Below are positions 50,362 to 58,592 of a stretch of DNA of 64,000 nt, piece after piece. The stretch covers positions 44,482-108,481 of the forward strand of contig JBFWNR010000013.1 in the NCBI GenBank assembly GCA_050250955.1, in the 5' to 3' direction. The notes under the pieces were generated by a model, which had not been told where the DNA came from, did no database searches, and worked only from the letters and a program-made list of their open reading frames with translations. Each line of letters begins with the position of its first letter. The stretch's first letter is position 1. This DNA is from CAWAYR01 sp050250955. GTDB taxonomy: Bacteria > Acidobacteriota > Vicinamibacteria > Vicinamibacterales > UBA2999. The translations under genes and the position numbers were made by a program.

Positions 50362-50618
50362 CGGTCGCTCCCGCCAGCCTGATCGAGGAAGCGCGCCCAG
50401 GCGAGGGTGCCGACGAAGCCCACCGCCGCCAGGCCGATCCCGACGTCCAGCAGGCGCGGGTCGGCGGCGGCCAGGGCGGCGGCGGCGACCACGGCCAGGC
50501 TGGCTGACACGACCAGATCGAGCGCCACCACGCGATCGGCGTCGCGCGGCCCGGCCACCAGGCGCCCGATCGCGGCCGCCAGGGCGATCGCGGCGGCGGT
50601 GCTGAGGGCGACGATCAT
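50358..50618 (-). CDS. mnhF: Mrp Na+/H+ antiporter subunit F
   Basis: This 86-residue protein has three hydrophobic helices and the MnhF core GRLVAGPRDADRVVALDLVVSASLAVVAAAALAAADPRLLDVGIGLAAVGFVGTLAWARFL. The GPxxxDRVVALD motif is diagnostic of MrpF. It overlaps mnhE by four bases (ATGA), which fixes the start at 50618. The subunit is needed for assembly of the Mrp complex rather than for direct ion transport. Confidence 0.92.
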   Translation of the reverse strand: MIVALSTAAAIALAAAIGRLVAGPRDADRVVALDLVVSASLAVVAAAALAAADPRLLDVGIGLAAVGFVGTLAWARFLDQAGGSDR

Positions 50619-50953
50619 CGGCGGCCTCCGGGAAACACGGTCTGCAGCCGACGCTCGAGGCGGCGCCGCGCGTCGTCGGCCAGGCCGGCGGCAGCGGCGC
50701 CGTCGAGCACGTGCATGGTCAGCGTCTGCGCCTCCAGATCGACGTCCAGCGTCGTGGTCCCCGGCGTCAGCGAGAGCACGCACCCGTAGACGACGGCGCC
50801 GAGCGGCGAGAGGCCCTCGTACGGCAATCGAACCACGCGCGGGGTCGGGCGCGGTCCGGGCCGCACGATGATCCAGGCGGTGGAGAGGCCCGACTCCACG
50901 ACGTGGAGGCAGAAATCCGCGGCGAGCGCCAACGCGACGACGGCCCGCCGCAT
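50615..50953 (-). CDS. mnhE: Mrp Na+/H+ antiporter subunit E
   Basis: This 112-residue protein is a short MnhE. It keeps the second half of the family (LHVVESGLSTAWIIVRPGPRPTPRVVRLPYEGLSPLGAVVYGCVLSLTPGTTTLDVDLEAQTLTMHVLDG), including the well-conserved SLTPGTTxxDVD and MHVLD motifs, but lacks the usual extra N-terminal helices of the roughly 160-residue Bacillus subunit. The start ATG overlaps the mnhD stop by one base (TGATG), so the short form appears real and not a wrong start. Confidence 0.88.
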   Translation of the reverse strand: MRRAVVALALAADFCLHVVESGLSTAWIIVRPGPRPTPRVVRLPYEGLSPLGAVVYGCVLSLTPGTTTLDVDLEAQTLTMHVLDGAAAAGLADDARRRLERRLQTVFPGGRR

Positions 50954-52401
50954 CACCTCGCCTCCCAGACCGCCGCCACCGCCGTCCCGACGTAGGTGAG
51001 GACCGGCTCCGGCCACAGGGACGAGGCCGTCACGATCGCGGCCAGCCCGGCGGCAGCCGCAAAGGACCACGGCGGCAGGGCAACGCGCGGCCGCGTCGGC
51101 GAGTCGTCGGGATGCGGCTTCCAGAACGCCTCCATCCAGATCTTGAGCATCGAGTACAGCGTCAGCAGCCCCACGCCGAGACCTACCGCCGACCACGTCC
51201 AGCGCTCCACCGCCAGCGCCTCTCTCAGCACGAGCAGCTTGGCCCAGAACCCGGAGAGCGGCGGCACGCCGACGAGCGCCAGCGCCTGGACCAGGAACAC
51301 GGCGGCGAGCCAGGGGTGCGAGGAGGCGAGGCCGCCCGTCCTCCGCAGATCGTAGCTGCCGCCGGCCGTGCGGACCAGCCCGGCGACATGGAAGAGCGTG
51401 GCCTTCACCACGCCGTGATGGAGCGCGAAGACGATGGCGGCGTGCGCGCCGGCCGGCGTCCCCAGGGCGAGGCCGAGGAGCATGTAGCCGACCTGGCTGA
51501 CGCTGTGGAAGGCCAGGATGCGGCGAATGTCCCAGTGGTGCGCCGCCCCGAGCACGCCGACGATCATCGTCGTCACGGCCACCCAGCCGAGCACGCTGCC
51601 GACCGCGGGCGGCAGCGCTCCAGGCAGGGTCACCGGCACGCGGAGCAGGGCGTAGACCCCGAGCTTGGTGCCCACGGCGGCAAACAGCGCCGCCCGTGGC
51701 GCCGGCAGCGCGGGGTAGGCCGCCGGCAGCCACGCGAACACGGGGAACGCGGCGGCCTTCACGAGGCATGCCGCGGCGAACACGGCGAGCGCCGCGGTCA
51801 GCCGGCCGTCGCCGGCTGCGGCCGCGGCTCGTACGGCCAGGAGGTTCAGCTGGCCGGTGACGGCGTAGATCGAGGCGACGGCGGCCAGCAAGACCGCCGT
51901 CCCGACGACGTTGAGCACCAGATAGCGCAGGGCGGCGTCGAGCGCGGGCGCCGTCCGCTCCCAGGCGACGAGGCCGAGCGAGGCGAACAGCACCACCTCG
52001 AGCCACACGTACAGGTTGAACAGGTCCCCGGTGAGGAACACGCCGCAGGCCCCGAGGACGAAGCCATGACCCAGCGCGTACGGCGGATCGACCTCGCGGC
52101 CGGGCACCCGACGGTCAGCGGCCGCCGATGCCAGCGCCGCCAGCGCCGTCAGCATCACGAACACGGCACTCAGCCGGTCGGCGCTGAAGACGATGGCGAA
52201 CGGCGGGTCCCATCCCCCGAACGCCACCGGCGGCAGACCGCGTCCGCCAGCCGCGACGAGGAGGGCGCCGGCGACCACGGCGAACGCCAGATGGCCGCCA
52301 AGGCTCACCGCCCGCCGGACCCGGCGCGGGACCAGCAGCACCGCGGCCAGCGTCACGAGCGGGACGAGGACCGGCGCGACGACGAGCAGGCCGTCAGACA
52401 T
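50953..52401 (-). CDS. mnhD: Mrp Na+/H+ antiporter subunit D
   Basis: This 482-residue protein of the complex-I NuoN/NuoM-like proton-channel family has about 14 helices. Family features include FNLYVWLEVVLFASLGLVAWE with the conserved Glu in helix 5, AFPVFAWLPAAYPALPAPRAALFAAVGTKLGVYALLRV with the central lysine TKLG, and HSVSQVGYMLLGLALG. It forms one of the two ion pathways of the Mrp complex in the inner membrane. ATG at 52401 overlaps the mnhC stop and starts a clean first helix; the longer reading adds an Arg-rich stretch. Confidence 0.94.
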   Translation of the reverse strand: MSDGLLVVAPVLVPLVTLAAVLLVPRRVRRAVSLGGHLAFAVVAGALLVAAGGRGLPPVAFGGWDPPFAIVFSADRLSAVFVMLTALAALASAAADRRVPGREVDPPYALGHGFVLGACGVFLTGDLFNLYVWLEVVLFASLGLVAWERTAPALDAALRYLVLNVVGTAVLLAAVASIYAVTGQLNLLAVRAAAAAGDGRLTAALAVFAAACLVKAAAFPVFAWLPAAYPALPAPRAALFAAVGTKLGVYALLRVPVTLPGALPPAVGSVLGWVAVTTMIVGVLGAAHHWDIRRILAFHSVSQVGYMLLGLALGTPAGAHAAIVFALHHGVVKATLFHVAGLVRTAGGSYDLRRTGGLASSHPWLAAVFLVQALALVGVPPLSGFWAKLLVLREALAVERWTWSAVGLGVGLLTLYSMLKIWMEAFWKPHPDDSPTRPRVALPPWSFAAAAGLAAIVTASSLWPEPVLTYVGTAVAAVWEAR

Positions 52402-52786
52402 CGTCGTCCGGCGCGGGCGCACCGTCGCCCGCCGGCGGGGGCGGCTCGGCCGCGAGCAGGTCGTCCACACGGCGGCCAGCGGTCGTGCCGTGGAACGCGA
52501 GGAGCAGGACGAGGGACAGACACATCAGCGAGAAACCGATGACGATTGCGGTCAGCACCAGCGCCTGGGGCACCGGATTGGCGGCATCGGGGGCGAGACG
52601 GCCGATGGCGGGATCGACGAAGGCGGGCCTGACGGCGTCCACCCGGCCGGCACTGGCCACCACGAGGTTGATGCCGCTGGCCAGCAGCGACACGCCGACG
52701 ACCACGCGCAGCAGATCCCGGCCGAGCGCGAGATAGGCGCCAGCGCTGGCGAGCGCACCGACCGCCAGGGCGACGACCCAGATCAC
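52394..52786 (-). CDS. mnhC: Mrp Na+/H+ antiporter subunit C
   Basis: This 130-residue NuoK-like subunit has three helices (VIWVVALAVGALASAGAYLALGRDLLRVVVGVSLLASGINLVVASAG and ALVLTAIVIGFSLMCLSLVLLLAF). GVSLLxxGINLxVAxAG and DPVPQALVLTAIVIG-like sequence (here NPVPQALVLTAIVIGFS) are MrpC signatures. The Pro- and Asp-rich tail (EPPPPAGDGAPAPDDDV) is extra. The GTG start at 52786 makes a four-base overlap with mnhB and has GGAGGGG just upstream. Confidence 0.93.
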   Translation of the reverse strand: MIWVVALAVGALASAGAYLALGRDLLRVVVGVSLLASGINLVVASAGRVDAVRPAFVDPAIGRLAPDAANPVPQALVLTAIVIGFSLMCLSLVLLLAFHGTTAGRRVDDLLAAEPPPPAGDGAPAPDDDV

Positions 52787-53202
52787 AGCCCCTCCGCCTC
52801 GTCGAGCGCGATCATCCGCGTGACGACGCCGCCGAGCGCTCCCCACACCACCAGGTACACCCCGAGGTCGAAGGCGAGGACGGTCGAGAGGGGCAGCGAA
52901 CCCGGCGCCCAGAGGTGCGTGAGATAGGGACGCCCCAGCGCCAGCGCGGGCAGGCCGCTCGCGCCGGCCAGGGCCACGCCGGCGGCGGCCACCCGGACCG
53001 GCCCGCCGGGAAACGCGGTCAGCGCCGACGCGCTGCCGCCGGCCACGGCGCGCAGCGCCGTCGCGGCGACGGCCACCATGCCGCCGATGAACCCGCCGCC
53101 CGGCTCGTTGTGTCCGCGCAGCAGGATCAGCACCGAGGCAACCAGCAGCGCCGGATAGAGTCCGCGCGACACCAGCATGAGCACCACCGGACGCGAGGTC
53201 AC
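52783..53202 (-). CDS. mnhB: Mrp Na+/H+ antiporter subunit B
   Basis: This 139-residue MnhB-domain protein has four helices and the signature LLRGHNEPGGGFIGGMVAVAATALRAVAGG, in which the HNxPGGGFxGG motif is characteristic of MrpB. Later it has STVLAFDLGVYLVVWGALGGVVTRM. It belongs to the part of the Mrp complex related to the Mbh/complex-I antiporter module. GTG at 53202 overlaps the mnhA stop by four bases. Confidence 0.93.
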   Translation of the reverse strand: MTSRPVVLMLVSRGLYPALLVASVLILLRGHNEPGGGFIGGMVAVAATALRAVAGGSASALTAFPGGPVRVAAAGVALAGASGLPALALGRPYLTHLWAPGSLPLSTVLAFDLGVYLVVWGALGGVVTRMIALDEAEGL

Positions 53203-55460
53203 GATCCGCCTCCGGATCCGGCCCGCCGACCGATGCGATCGGCGAGCGGCCAGGCCGCGATGGCCATCAGCAGAATCACGACGATCTCACCCAGGGTGTC
53301 GAGGGCCCGGAAGTCGACGATGATGACGTTGACGACGTTGCGGCCGTGGGCGTCGGGCAGGCTGCGGCGTCCGAAGTAGTCGGCCATCGCCGGGTCGAAC
53401 GGGTCGGCATGGCTGGCGAGCAGCAGCGCGACCACGGCGGCGCCGAACGCGAGCGCCGCGACGCCGCGCCAGACCCCGCCCGCCTCCGATGCCAGTGCCG
53501 TGGCCCGCAGCCGGCGGACCGCGGCCGCCACGACGACCACGAACGCCACTTCCACCGTGAACTGCGTGAGCGCGGCATCGGGCGCGCCGAGCGCCAGCAT
53601 CAGCAGCGCGGTCCCCGTCCCCGTCAGTCCGGCGACGAGCGCCATCACGAACGGATCCCGCACCCGGCACGCGCCGAGGGCGGCGGCGGCGACGAGCAGT
53701 CCGGCAAGGGCGCCGACCGGGTCCGGGACCGACCAGCCGGGCAGGCGCATCCCGCCGTCCCGGGCGAGCGCCGTCCCGATGGCGATCACGACGACCAGCA
53801 TCACGGCGGCGAGATCGGCGGGCAGCCAGCCGTGCTGCAGCCGGGTGGTCGTGGCGCGCGCCACGACCGGCACGCCCTTCAGCAGCCGCCCGAACCACGA
53901 CGCCAGCGCGTAACGATCCAGCCAGGCGGCGCTGGCCAGGATCCGATGGATGGCGTCCCAGGCCAGGAACACGACGGCGCCGACCGCGAACACCGCCAGG
54001 GTCCCGCCGATCGTTCCGACGTCGGCGGCGCCGAGCCCCGGTGGCGCCGTCCCCGCCGGCAGCATCGCGCCGGCGCTCGCCAGGAGCAGCGGCTCGACAA
54101 CAGCGGGCGCCAGGCCGAACAGGATGCCGAGACCGGCCAGGGCCAGCGGCGCCGCGACCATGGCCCCTGACGCCTCGTGCACGGTGTCGGGCAGCGGCGC
54201 GCCGCCCCGATGCCAGAACACGCGGATGGCGGCCACGGACGCCACGGCGACCGAGACGCTGCTGGCGACGAAGCTCGCGTAGCTCACCCACTCGAACGCC
54301 AGGCCCTGCGCCTTGGCAACGGCGATGAGATCCTTGGCCGCGTATCCGAACGACAGCGGCACGCCGGCCATGGAGATCGCGGCGAGGCCGGACGCCGCGG
54401 CGGTCCACGGCATCGTTCGCGCCATGCCGGCCAGGCGATCGATGCTGCGCGTGCCGGTGCAGTGGTCGACGTTGCCGGCGACGAAGAACAGCGGCGCCTT
54501 GTAGAGCGCATGCGCCAGCAGGAACGCGGCGGCGCCTTCGGCCGCTCCCGGGCCGGGCAGCCCGATGAGGAGCGTGAGCACGCCCAGCGCCGACACGGTC
54601 GACCACGCCAGGATTCGCTTGAGGTCCCGCTCTCGCAGGGTCAGCACCATCGCCCAGGCGGCCGTGAAGGCGCCGACGCTCACGAGCGTCACCTCCCAGA
54701 AGTAGAGGTCCACGAAGGCGGGCCGCAGCCGCGCCAGCAGGTAGATGCCGAGCTTGACCATCGTCGCCGAATGCAGCAAGGCGCTCACCGGGGTGGGCGC
54801 CGTCATCGCGTTCGGCAGCCAGAAGTGGAAGGGCCATTGCGCCGACTTGGTGAACGCCCCGACGAACAGGCAGGTCAGCGCCGCCGGCAGCCACGGGTGG
54901 GCGTGCAGCGCAGGCGCCGCCGCGATCACGCCGCGGATCGAAAACGTGCCGGCCAGGGCGCCGAGCTGCAGCACCCCGGCGAGCAGGACCAGGCCGCCGA
55001 ACACGGTGGTGATCAGCGCCTGTTGCGCCGCCACGCGGGCGGCACCGTCGCGGTGATGGAATCCGACCAGCAGGAACGACGTGACGCTGGTCAGCTCCCA
55101 GAAGACGACCAGGGCGATCAGGTTGTCGACCGTGACCGCGCCGATCATGGCCGCCATGAACGCGATCAGCGTGGCGAACAGCCGCGGGGCGCCGGGTTGT
55201 CCGCGCAGATAGGCGGCGCCGTAGACGAACACGGCCGTGCCGATGCCGCCGATGAGCAGCAGCATCTCCAGTGCCAGACCGTCGACGACCAGCGTGAGAT
55301 CGACGCCGAGCGACGGCACCCACGCCCATGGCACGGCGGCCGGCGCCGGATCGTCGACGAGCCGCCCGAGCGCCACGGCGGTAACCGCGGCGGGCAGCAG
55401 CGCCAGGCCGGTGAGGACGCGGTCGGTGGCGCGCGACGGTGACGACTCACTCGAAGGCAT
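53199..55460 (-). CDS. mnhA: Mrp Na+/H+ antiporter subunit A
   Basis: This 753-residue protein is the NuoL-like large subunit. Its first 480 residues are the ion-conducting core: GIGTAVFVYGAAYLRG, ALVVFWELTSVTSFLLVGF with the conserved Glu, FTKSAQWPFHFWLPNAMTAPTPVSALLHSATMVKLGIYLLARL, ILAWSTVSALG, and ALYKAPLFFVAGNVDHCTGTRSIDRLAG. The C-terminal part carries the fused NuoJ-like and energy-coupling region (DAALTQFTVEVAFVVVVAAAVRRL and NVVNVIIVDFRALDTLGEIVVILLMAIAAWPL), as in Gram-positive and many environmental MrpA proteins. ATG at 55460 starts the first helix region. It heads the seven-gene mnhABCDEFG operon for Na+/H+ exchange and alkali or salt tolerance. Confidence 0.94.
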   Translation of the reverse strand: MPSSESSPSRATDRVLTGLALLPAAVTAVALGRLVDDPAPAAVPWAWVPSLGVDLTLVVDGLALEMLLLIGGIGTAVFVYGAAYLRGQPGAPRLFATLIAFMAAMIGAVTVDNLIALVVFWELTSVTSFLLVGFHHRDGAARVAAQQALITTVFGGLVLLAGVLQLGALAGTFSIRGVIAAAPALHAHPWLPAALTCLFVGAFTKSAQWPFHFWLPNAMTAPTPVSALLHSATMVKLGIYLLARLRPAFVDLYFWEVTLVSVGAFTAAWAMVLTLRERDLKRILAWSTVSALGVLTLLIGLPGPGAAEGAAAFLLAHALYKAPLFFVAGNVDHCTGTRSIDRLAGMARTMPWTAAASGLAAISMAGVPLSFGYAAKDLIAVAKAQGLAFEWVSYASFVASSVSVAVASVAAIRVFWHRGGAPLPDTVHEASGAMVAAPLALAGLGILFGLAPAVVEPLLLASAGAMLPAGTAPPGLGAADVGTIGGTLAVFAVGAVVFLAWDAIHRILASAAWLDRYALASWFGRLLKGVPVVARATTTRLQHGWLPADLAAVMLVVVIAIGTALARDGGMRLPGWSVPDPVGALAGLLVAAAALGACRVRDPFVMALVAGLTGTGTALLMLALGAPDAALTQFTVEVAFVVVVAAAVRRLRATALASEAGGVWRGVAALAFGAAVVALLLASHADPFDPAMADYFGRRSLPDAHGRNVVNVIIVDFRALDTLGEIVVILLMAIAAWPLADRIGRRAGSGGGS

Positions 55461-55802
55461 CAGGGGCACATCCCGCGGCCGACGCGAGCCCGCTGCCACG
55501 CCCGCGCCGCCCGCGGTGCCGAGGGCACGGGCCGGCCGAGTGCGCGGCGTGCGGGGATGGCGTCCGGATCTCCGCGCCCCACGTGCTGCGGCGACACGCG
55601 GAACAACCCAGGGCTGTCAGTATATGTCGCGATCAGCACCGGGGAGCAAGGCGCGTCGCGCCGCTCTCCCCCGGCTGTCCGGAGTCGTTCCGGCGCGATG
55701 GTACACTCCCCTGCCGTCGCGCGCCGGGGACCGTCAAGGCACTCGACGACGTCCACCATGGCCGGGCGACGCCGGGCCATGGACGCCGCCGATGAGGCGC
55801 TG
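55461..55802. other. Gene-free divergent promoter region between mnhA and the exchanger gene
   Basis: No ORF with coding character is seen. On the plus strand TACACT (55702-55707) is a possible -10 for the exchanger gene. On the minus strand TATACT (55619-55624), with TTGCTC 19 bases upstream, is a possible promoter for the Mrp operon with a leader of about 150 bases. Confidence 0.4.
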
Positions 55803-56771
55803 ATGAGCGTACTGCTGATCGTGATCGGACTGGCGGCGCTGGCCCTGGGCGGCGAGTTGCTGCTGCGTGGTGCGGTGGGCCTGGCCGCCCGCCTGCGCCT
55901 GTCACCGGCCGTGATCGGACTGACAGTGGTCGCGGCCGGCACCTCGGTGCCCGAACTGGCGGTCAGCGTGCTCGCCTCGGTCGAGGATCGCACCGACATC
56001 GCGGTCGGCAACGTGGTCGGATCGAACCTGTTCAACCTGCTGGCGATCCTGGGGCTGTCGGCCGTCGTGCGGCCGCTGGTCATCGGCGGTAACACCATCC
56101 GCCTGGAATACCCCGTGCTGCTGCTGGTGACGCTGCTCGGTCTGGCCCTGACCCAGGACGGCGGCCTCAACCGCCTCGACGCGACGTTGCTGCTGGCCGT
56201 GTACGTGGCCTTCACCGCCTACATGGTCTCGTTGGTCCGCGGCCAGATGAACGTGCAGGAGACGCAGGAGTTCGGCGCCGAGATGCACGACCGCGACCGC
56301 GCCGGTCCGCGCGCCGGCGTGGCCGGCCTGCTGCTGCTCAGCGGCGGCGGCATCGTGCTGCTCGGCACCGGGGCGCAGGCGACGGTGAGCGGCGCCGTCG
56401 ATCTGGCGCTGTGGTTCGGTCTCTCGGAGCGTGTCGTCGGCCTGACCATCGTGGCCGCCGGCACCAGCCTGCCCGAGATCGTCACCTCGCTGGTCTCGGT
56501 CGTCCGTGGCCGCGACGACGTCGCCATCGGCAACGTCGTCGGCTCGAACCTCTTCAACCTGCTGGTCATTCTCGGACTCAGCGCGGCAGTCACCCCGCTG
56601 ACGGTGGACCCGGCGATACTCGCCTCGGACAACTGGTGGATGCTGGGCGCCACGGTGCTGCTCTTCCCGATGATGGTGAGCGGCACCCGCATCGGCCGCG
56701 TCGAGGGTGCGGTGCTGCTGGCGACGTACGGCGTCTACCTGGCGCGGCTGCTGACCACGTCGGGCACCTGA
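55803..56771 (+). CDS. Calcium/sodium exchanger of the CaCA family (YrbG type)
   Basis: This 322-residue membrane protein has two homologous halves with inverted topology. Each half carries the alpha-repeat: VIGLTVVAAGTSVPELAVSVLAS with AVGNVVGSNLFNLLAILGLSAV, and VVGLTIVAAGTSLPEIVTSLVSV with AIGNVVGSNLFNLLVILGLSAAV. The GTSxPE and GNxxGSNxFN motifs hold the ion-binding Glu and Asn residues. A cytoplasmic loop (GQMNVQETQEFGAEMHDRDRAG) separates the halves. It should exchange Ca2+ or another cation for Na+ across the inner membrane. It sits next to the Mrp operon, which could supply the sodium gradient. ATG at 55803 begins the first helix. Confidence 0.93.
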   Translation: MSVLLIVIGLAALALGGELLLRGAVGLAARLRLSPAVIGLTVVAAGTSVPELAVSVLASVEDRTDIAVGNVVGSNLFNLLAILGLSAVVRPLVIGGNTIRLEYPVLLLVTLLGLALTQDGGLNRLDATLLLAVYVAFTAYMVSLVRGQMNVQETQEFGAEMHDRDRAGPRAGVAGLLLLSGGGIVLLGTGAQATVSGAVDLALWFGLSERVVGLTIVAAGTSLPEIVTSLVSVVRGRDDVAIGNVVGSNLFNLLVILGLSAAVTPLTVDPAILASDNWWMLGATVLLFPMMVSGTRIGRVEGAVLLATYGVYLARLLTTSGT

Positions 56772-56867
56772 TGACCGGCCGGCGACGCGCGCTGGCAGAG
56801 CGCTCGCCTGCGGCCCCGGTGCAACCTCGACACCCCAACGCGTGTCTCAACACAGGGGAGGGATGAC

Positions 56868-57617
56868 GTGAACAGGCTCGCGGTCGCGGCCGTGGTCAGC
56901 ATCGCCGTGGCCGGTCCGGCGTTCGGGCAGGTGCCGAGCCCGGGGCGCATCGGCCTCACCGTGGAAGGCCTGAACTTCTGGCAGGGCCGCAACGACGTGA
57001 GGATTCCGCCCGACTCGGGCACGCCCTTCTCGATTGTCGAGCTCATCGGACGTGCTCCGACGCCGTCGGTCCGCGGCGAGCTGACGGTCGGGCTGACCGA
57101 GCGGCAGGAGCTGCGGCTCGTCTACGCGCCGCTCCGGATCACGGGACGCGGCACGCCCGCCGCGCCGATCGCCTTCGCCGGCGGGCGGTTCGAACCCGTC
57201 GCCACCGACGCCGAGTACCAGTTCAGCTCGTATCGAGGCACCTGGCGGTACCGCGTCCATCACGGCGACACGTGGACGTGGCGTGTCGGTGTCACCGCCT
57301 TCGTTCGAGACGCGCGAATCGCGTTGAGCCAGATCGGCCAGGCCGCGGAGGACACCGATGTCGGCTTCGTGCCGCTCGGGCACGTGAGCGCCGACGCCCG
57401 GCTGTCGTCACGCTGGCATCTGGGGTTCGACCTGGATGGCTCCGCTGCGCCGCAGGGTCGGGCGTTCGACTTCTCGGCCACCCTCAACTACCGGCCGCAC
57501 CCCCGGCTGACCCTGTCGGCCGGCTATCGCACGATCGAAGGCGGCGCCGACGTCGATGCCGTCTTCGCGTTCGCGTGGCTGCACGCCGCGGTGGCCCGAG
57601 TGGGCGTCCGCTTCTGA
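56868..57617 (+). CDS. Secreted protein, probable small outer-membrane barrel
   Basis: This 249-residue protein has a signal peptide (MNRLAVAAVVSIAVAGPAFGQ). The mature part is full of alternating strands (PSVRGELTVGLTERQELRLVYAPLRITGRG, TWRYRVHHGDTWTWRVGVTAFVRDARIALSQ, VSADARLSSRWHLGFDLDGSAAP, FDFSATLNYRPHPRLTLSAGYRTIEGG) and ends AVARVGVRF with a C-terminal Phe, as in proteins inserted by the BAM complex. No named family is recognised. The GTG start has GGAGGGATGAC directly upstream, a strong ribosome site. It is the last intact chromosomal-type gene before the broken tRNA-Ser. Confidence 0.78.
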   Translation: MNRLAVAAVVSIAVAGPAFGQVPSPGRIGLTVEGLNFWQGRNDVRIPPDSGTPFSIVELIGRAPTPSVRGELTVGLTERQELRLVYAPLRITGRGTPAAPIAFAGGRFEPVATDAEYQFSSYRGTWRYRVHHGDTWTWRVGVTAFVRDARIALSQIGQAAEDTDVGFVPLGHVSADARLSSRWHLGFDLDGSAAPQGRAFDFSATLNYRPHPRLTLSAGYRTIEGGADVDAVFAFAWLHAAVARVGVRF

Positions 57618-57696
57618 GGAGCGTTTCCCGGCGAGGCCGGTCGGGGACCGATCGCGTCACCCGGCCGGCGGGGCGCCGGTGCATCCCGGTCGGCTT

Positions 57697-57725
57697 TTGC
57701 GCGGATCCCCGCCTGCCGGTAAACT
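57697..57725 (+). promoter_or_regulatory. Promoter of the truncated tRNA-Ser gene
   Basis: TTGCGC (57697-57702) and TAAACT (57720-57725) are exactly 17 bases apart. The predicted start near 57732 is about 11 bases before the tRNA 5' end, so the promoter appears intact although the tRNA is not. Confidence 0.6.
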
Positions 57726-57742
57726 GTTGATTCCACTTGCAC

Positions 57743-57781
57743 GGAGAGATGTCCGAGTGGTTGAAGGAGCACGCTTGGAAA
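57743..57781 (+). pseudogene. tRNA-Ser (GGA) gene truncated at the anticodon loop
   Basis: The sequence matches tRNA-Ser from position 1 to position 38: acceptor 5' strand GGAGAGA, TG, D arm TCCGAGTGGTTGAAGGA, anticodon-stem 5' strand CACGC, loop TTGGAAA with anticodon GGA. Right after the loop, where GCGTG should complete the stem, the sequence changes to TCCACTTGGCCGTG. No variable arm, T arm (GGTTCGAATCC) or acceptor 3' strand follows anywhere in the next several kilobases. The break lies where many integrases recombine. Confidence 0.75.
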
Positions 57782-58182
57782 TCCACTTGGCCGTGAGCGA
57801 CGGCGGGCTCTCGATTGCGATAACCGTTACAGGTTCAGACGTTTAGCCGGAAGGCTGTCACGAGCGTCGATCCCCGTAAACCATTGTAAATATCCTGAAA
57901 TCGATCGGGTCACGTCACGGTTGCGTCACGATTCTTGGGGTGTGAAGGTGGACGCATTCCGGCAGGCGCGTCGTCGTGATCGGACGCTTCCAGGGCTTCA
58001 GAGAGGCGCTGACGTCACAGTCGCCGGGCGCGGTTATATAACCGCGCCGCGGCAATCTTCACCGAGTGATCGCCGGCCGCCGGCCACGGGTGGTCAACTA
58101 CGCAGCAACTCGCCTCACGCGTGGCGCGTCGAGTTCGCTACACCTGACCGTCGCCACGTCTCTGCTCGCGAGCCATCGCCGT
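57782..58182. other. Gene-free junction segment of the probable island
   Basis: No convincing gene is seen on either strand. The segment is less GC-rich at its start (ACCATTGTAAATATCCTGAAATC). It holds repeated GCGTCACG/ACGTCACG words near 57909-57935 and a 22-base palindrome at 58027-58048. Confidence 0.5.
58027..58048. repeat. Perfect 22-base palindrome
   Basis: A TTATATAA centre is flanked by GGCGCGG on the left and CCGCGCC on the right, with no mismatch over 22 bases. It stands alone in gene-free DNA beside the broken tRNA. It could be a protein-binding site, an element end, or a hairpin. Confidence 0.7.
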
Positions 58183-58411
58183 CTACTTGCGGCCGAGGAC
58201 CTCGTCAGCAGGCACGCCGACGCCGCTGTCGAGGCCCTTCCTGGACCTCGGCGCGGAGCCCCTCCAGTTTGACGAGTCTTGCGCGCTCTCGATCTTCGAG
58301 CAGTGCGAGCGCGGCGCGGACGACCTCGCTGGCGCTGGCGTGGCTGCCGGCCCTGACGTGCTCGTCAATGAACCGCTCGAAGCGCTCCCCGACTGCGTAG
58401 CTGAACAACAC
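58183..58411 (-). pseudogene. ParD-like antitoxin gene with a frameshift near its end
   Basis: From GTG at 58411 (GGAGG five bases upstream) the reverse strand reads as a ParD/CopG ribbon-helix-helix antitoxin: VGERFERFIDEHVRAGSHASASEVVRAALALLEDRERARLVKLEGLRAEVQEG. The usual next residues, LDSG, are found one frame over, continuing LDSGVGVPADEVLGRK to a stop at 58183. A single extra G in GAAGGGCCTCGAC explains the shift; without correction the protein ends PRQRRRRAC at 58205. The DNA-binding part is intact. No ParE-type toxin follows within the downstream 400 bases, so the pair has been lost or the antitoxin is an orphan. Confidence 0.7.
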
Positions 58412-58592
58412 GGATGCCTCCAGGGTGCGAGGTCCATTGTCGCCGGAATCGGCAAGCGGACTCCAATGCCGGGATCGTGGCAACCCTCGATTCATGAGCG
58501 GCTGCGAGCGGTCATGAGCGGATCAATGGGCTCGCTCATGACTTCGCCTCCAACGCCGAAACCGCTCTGGGCTGGGGTGACATCCGGTTTCG

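Noticed and set aside
57782..58180. A group I or other intron interrupting tRNA-Ser at the anticodon loop
   Set aside because: No P7/R-type core was seen and no 3' exon (GCGTG, T arm, acceptor strand) follows in the window.
58000..58182. A ParE toxin gene after the ParD-like antitoxin
   Set aside because: The minus-strand frames downstream are short and show no ParE/RelE motif.
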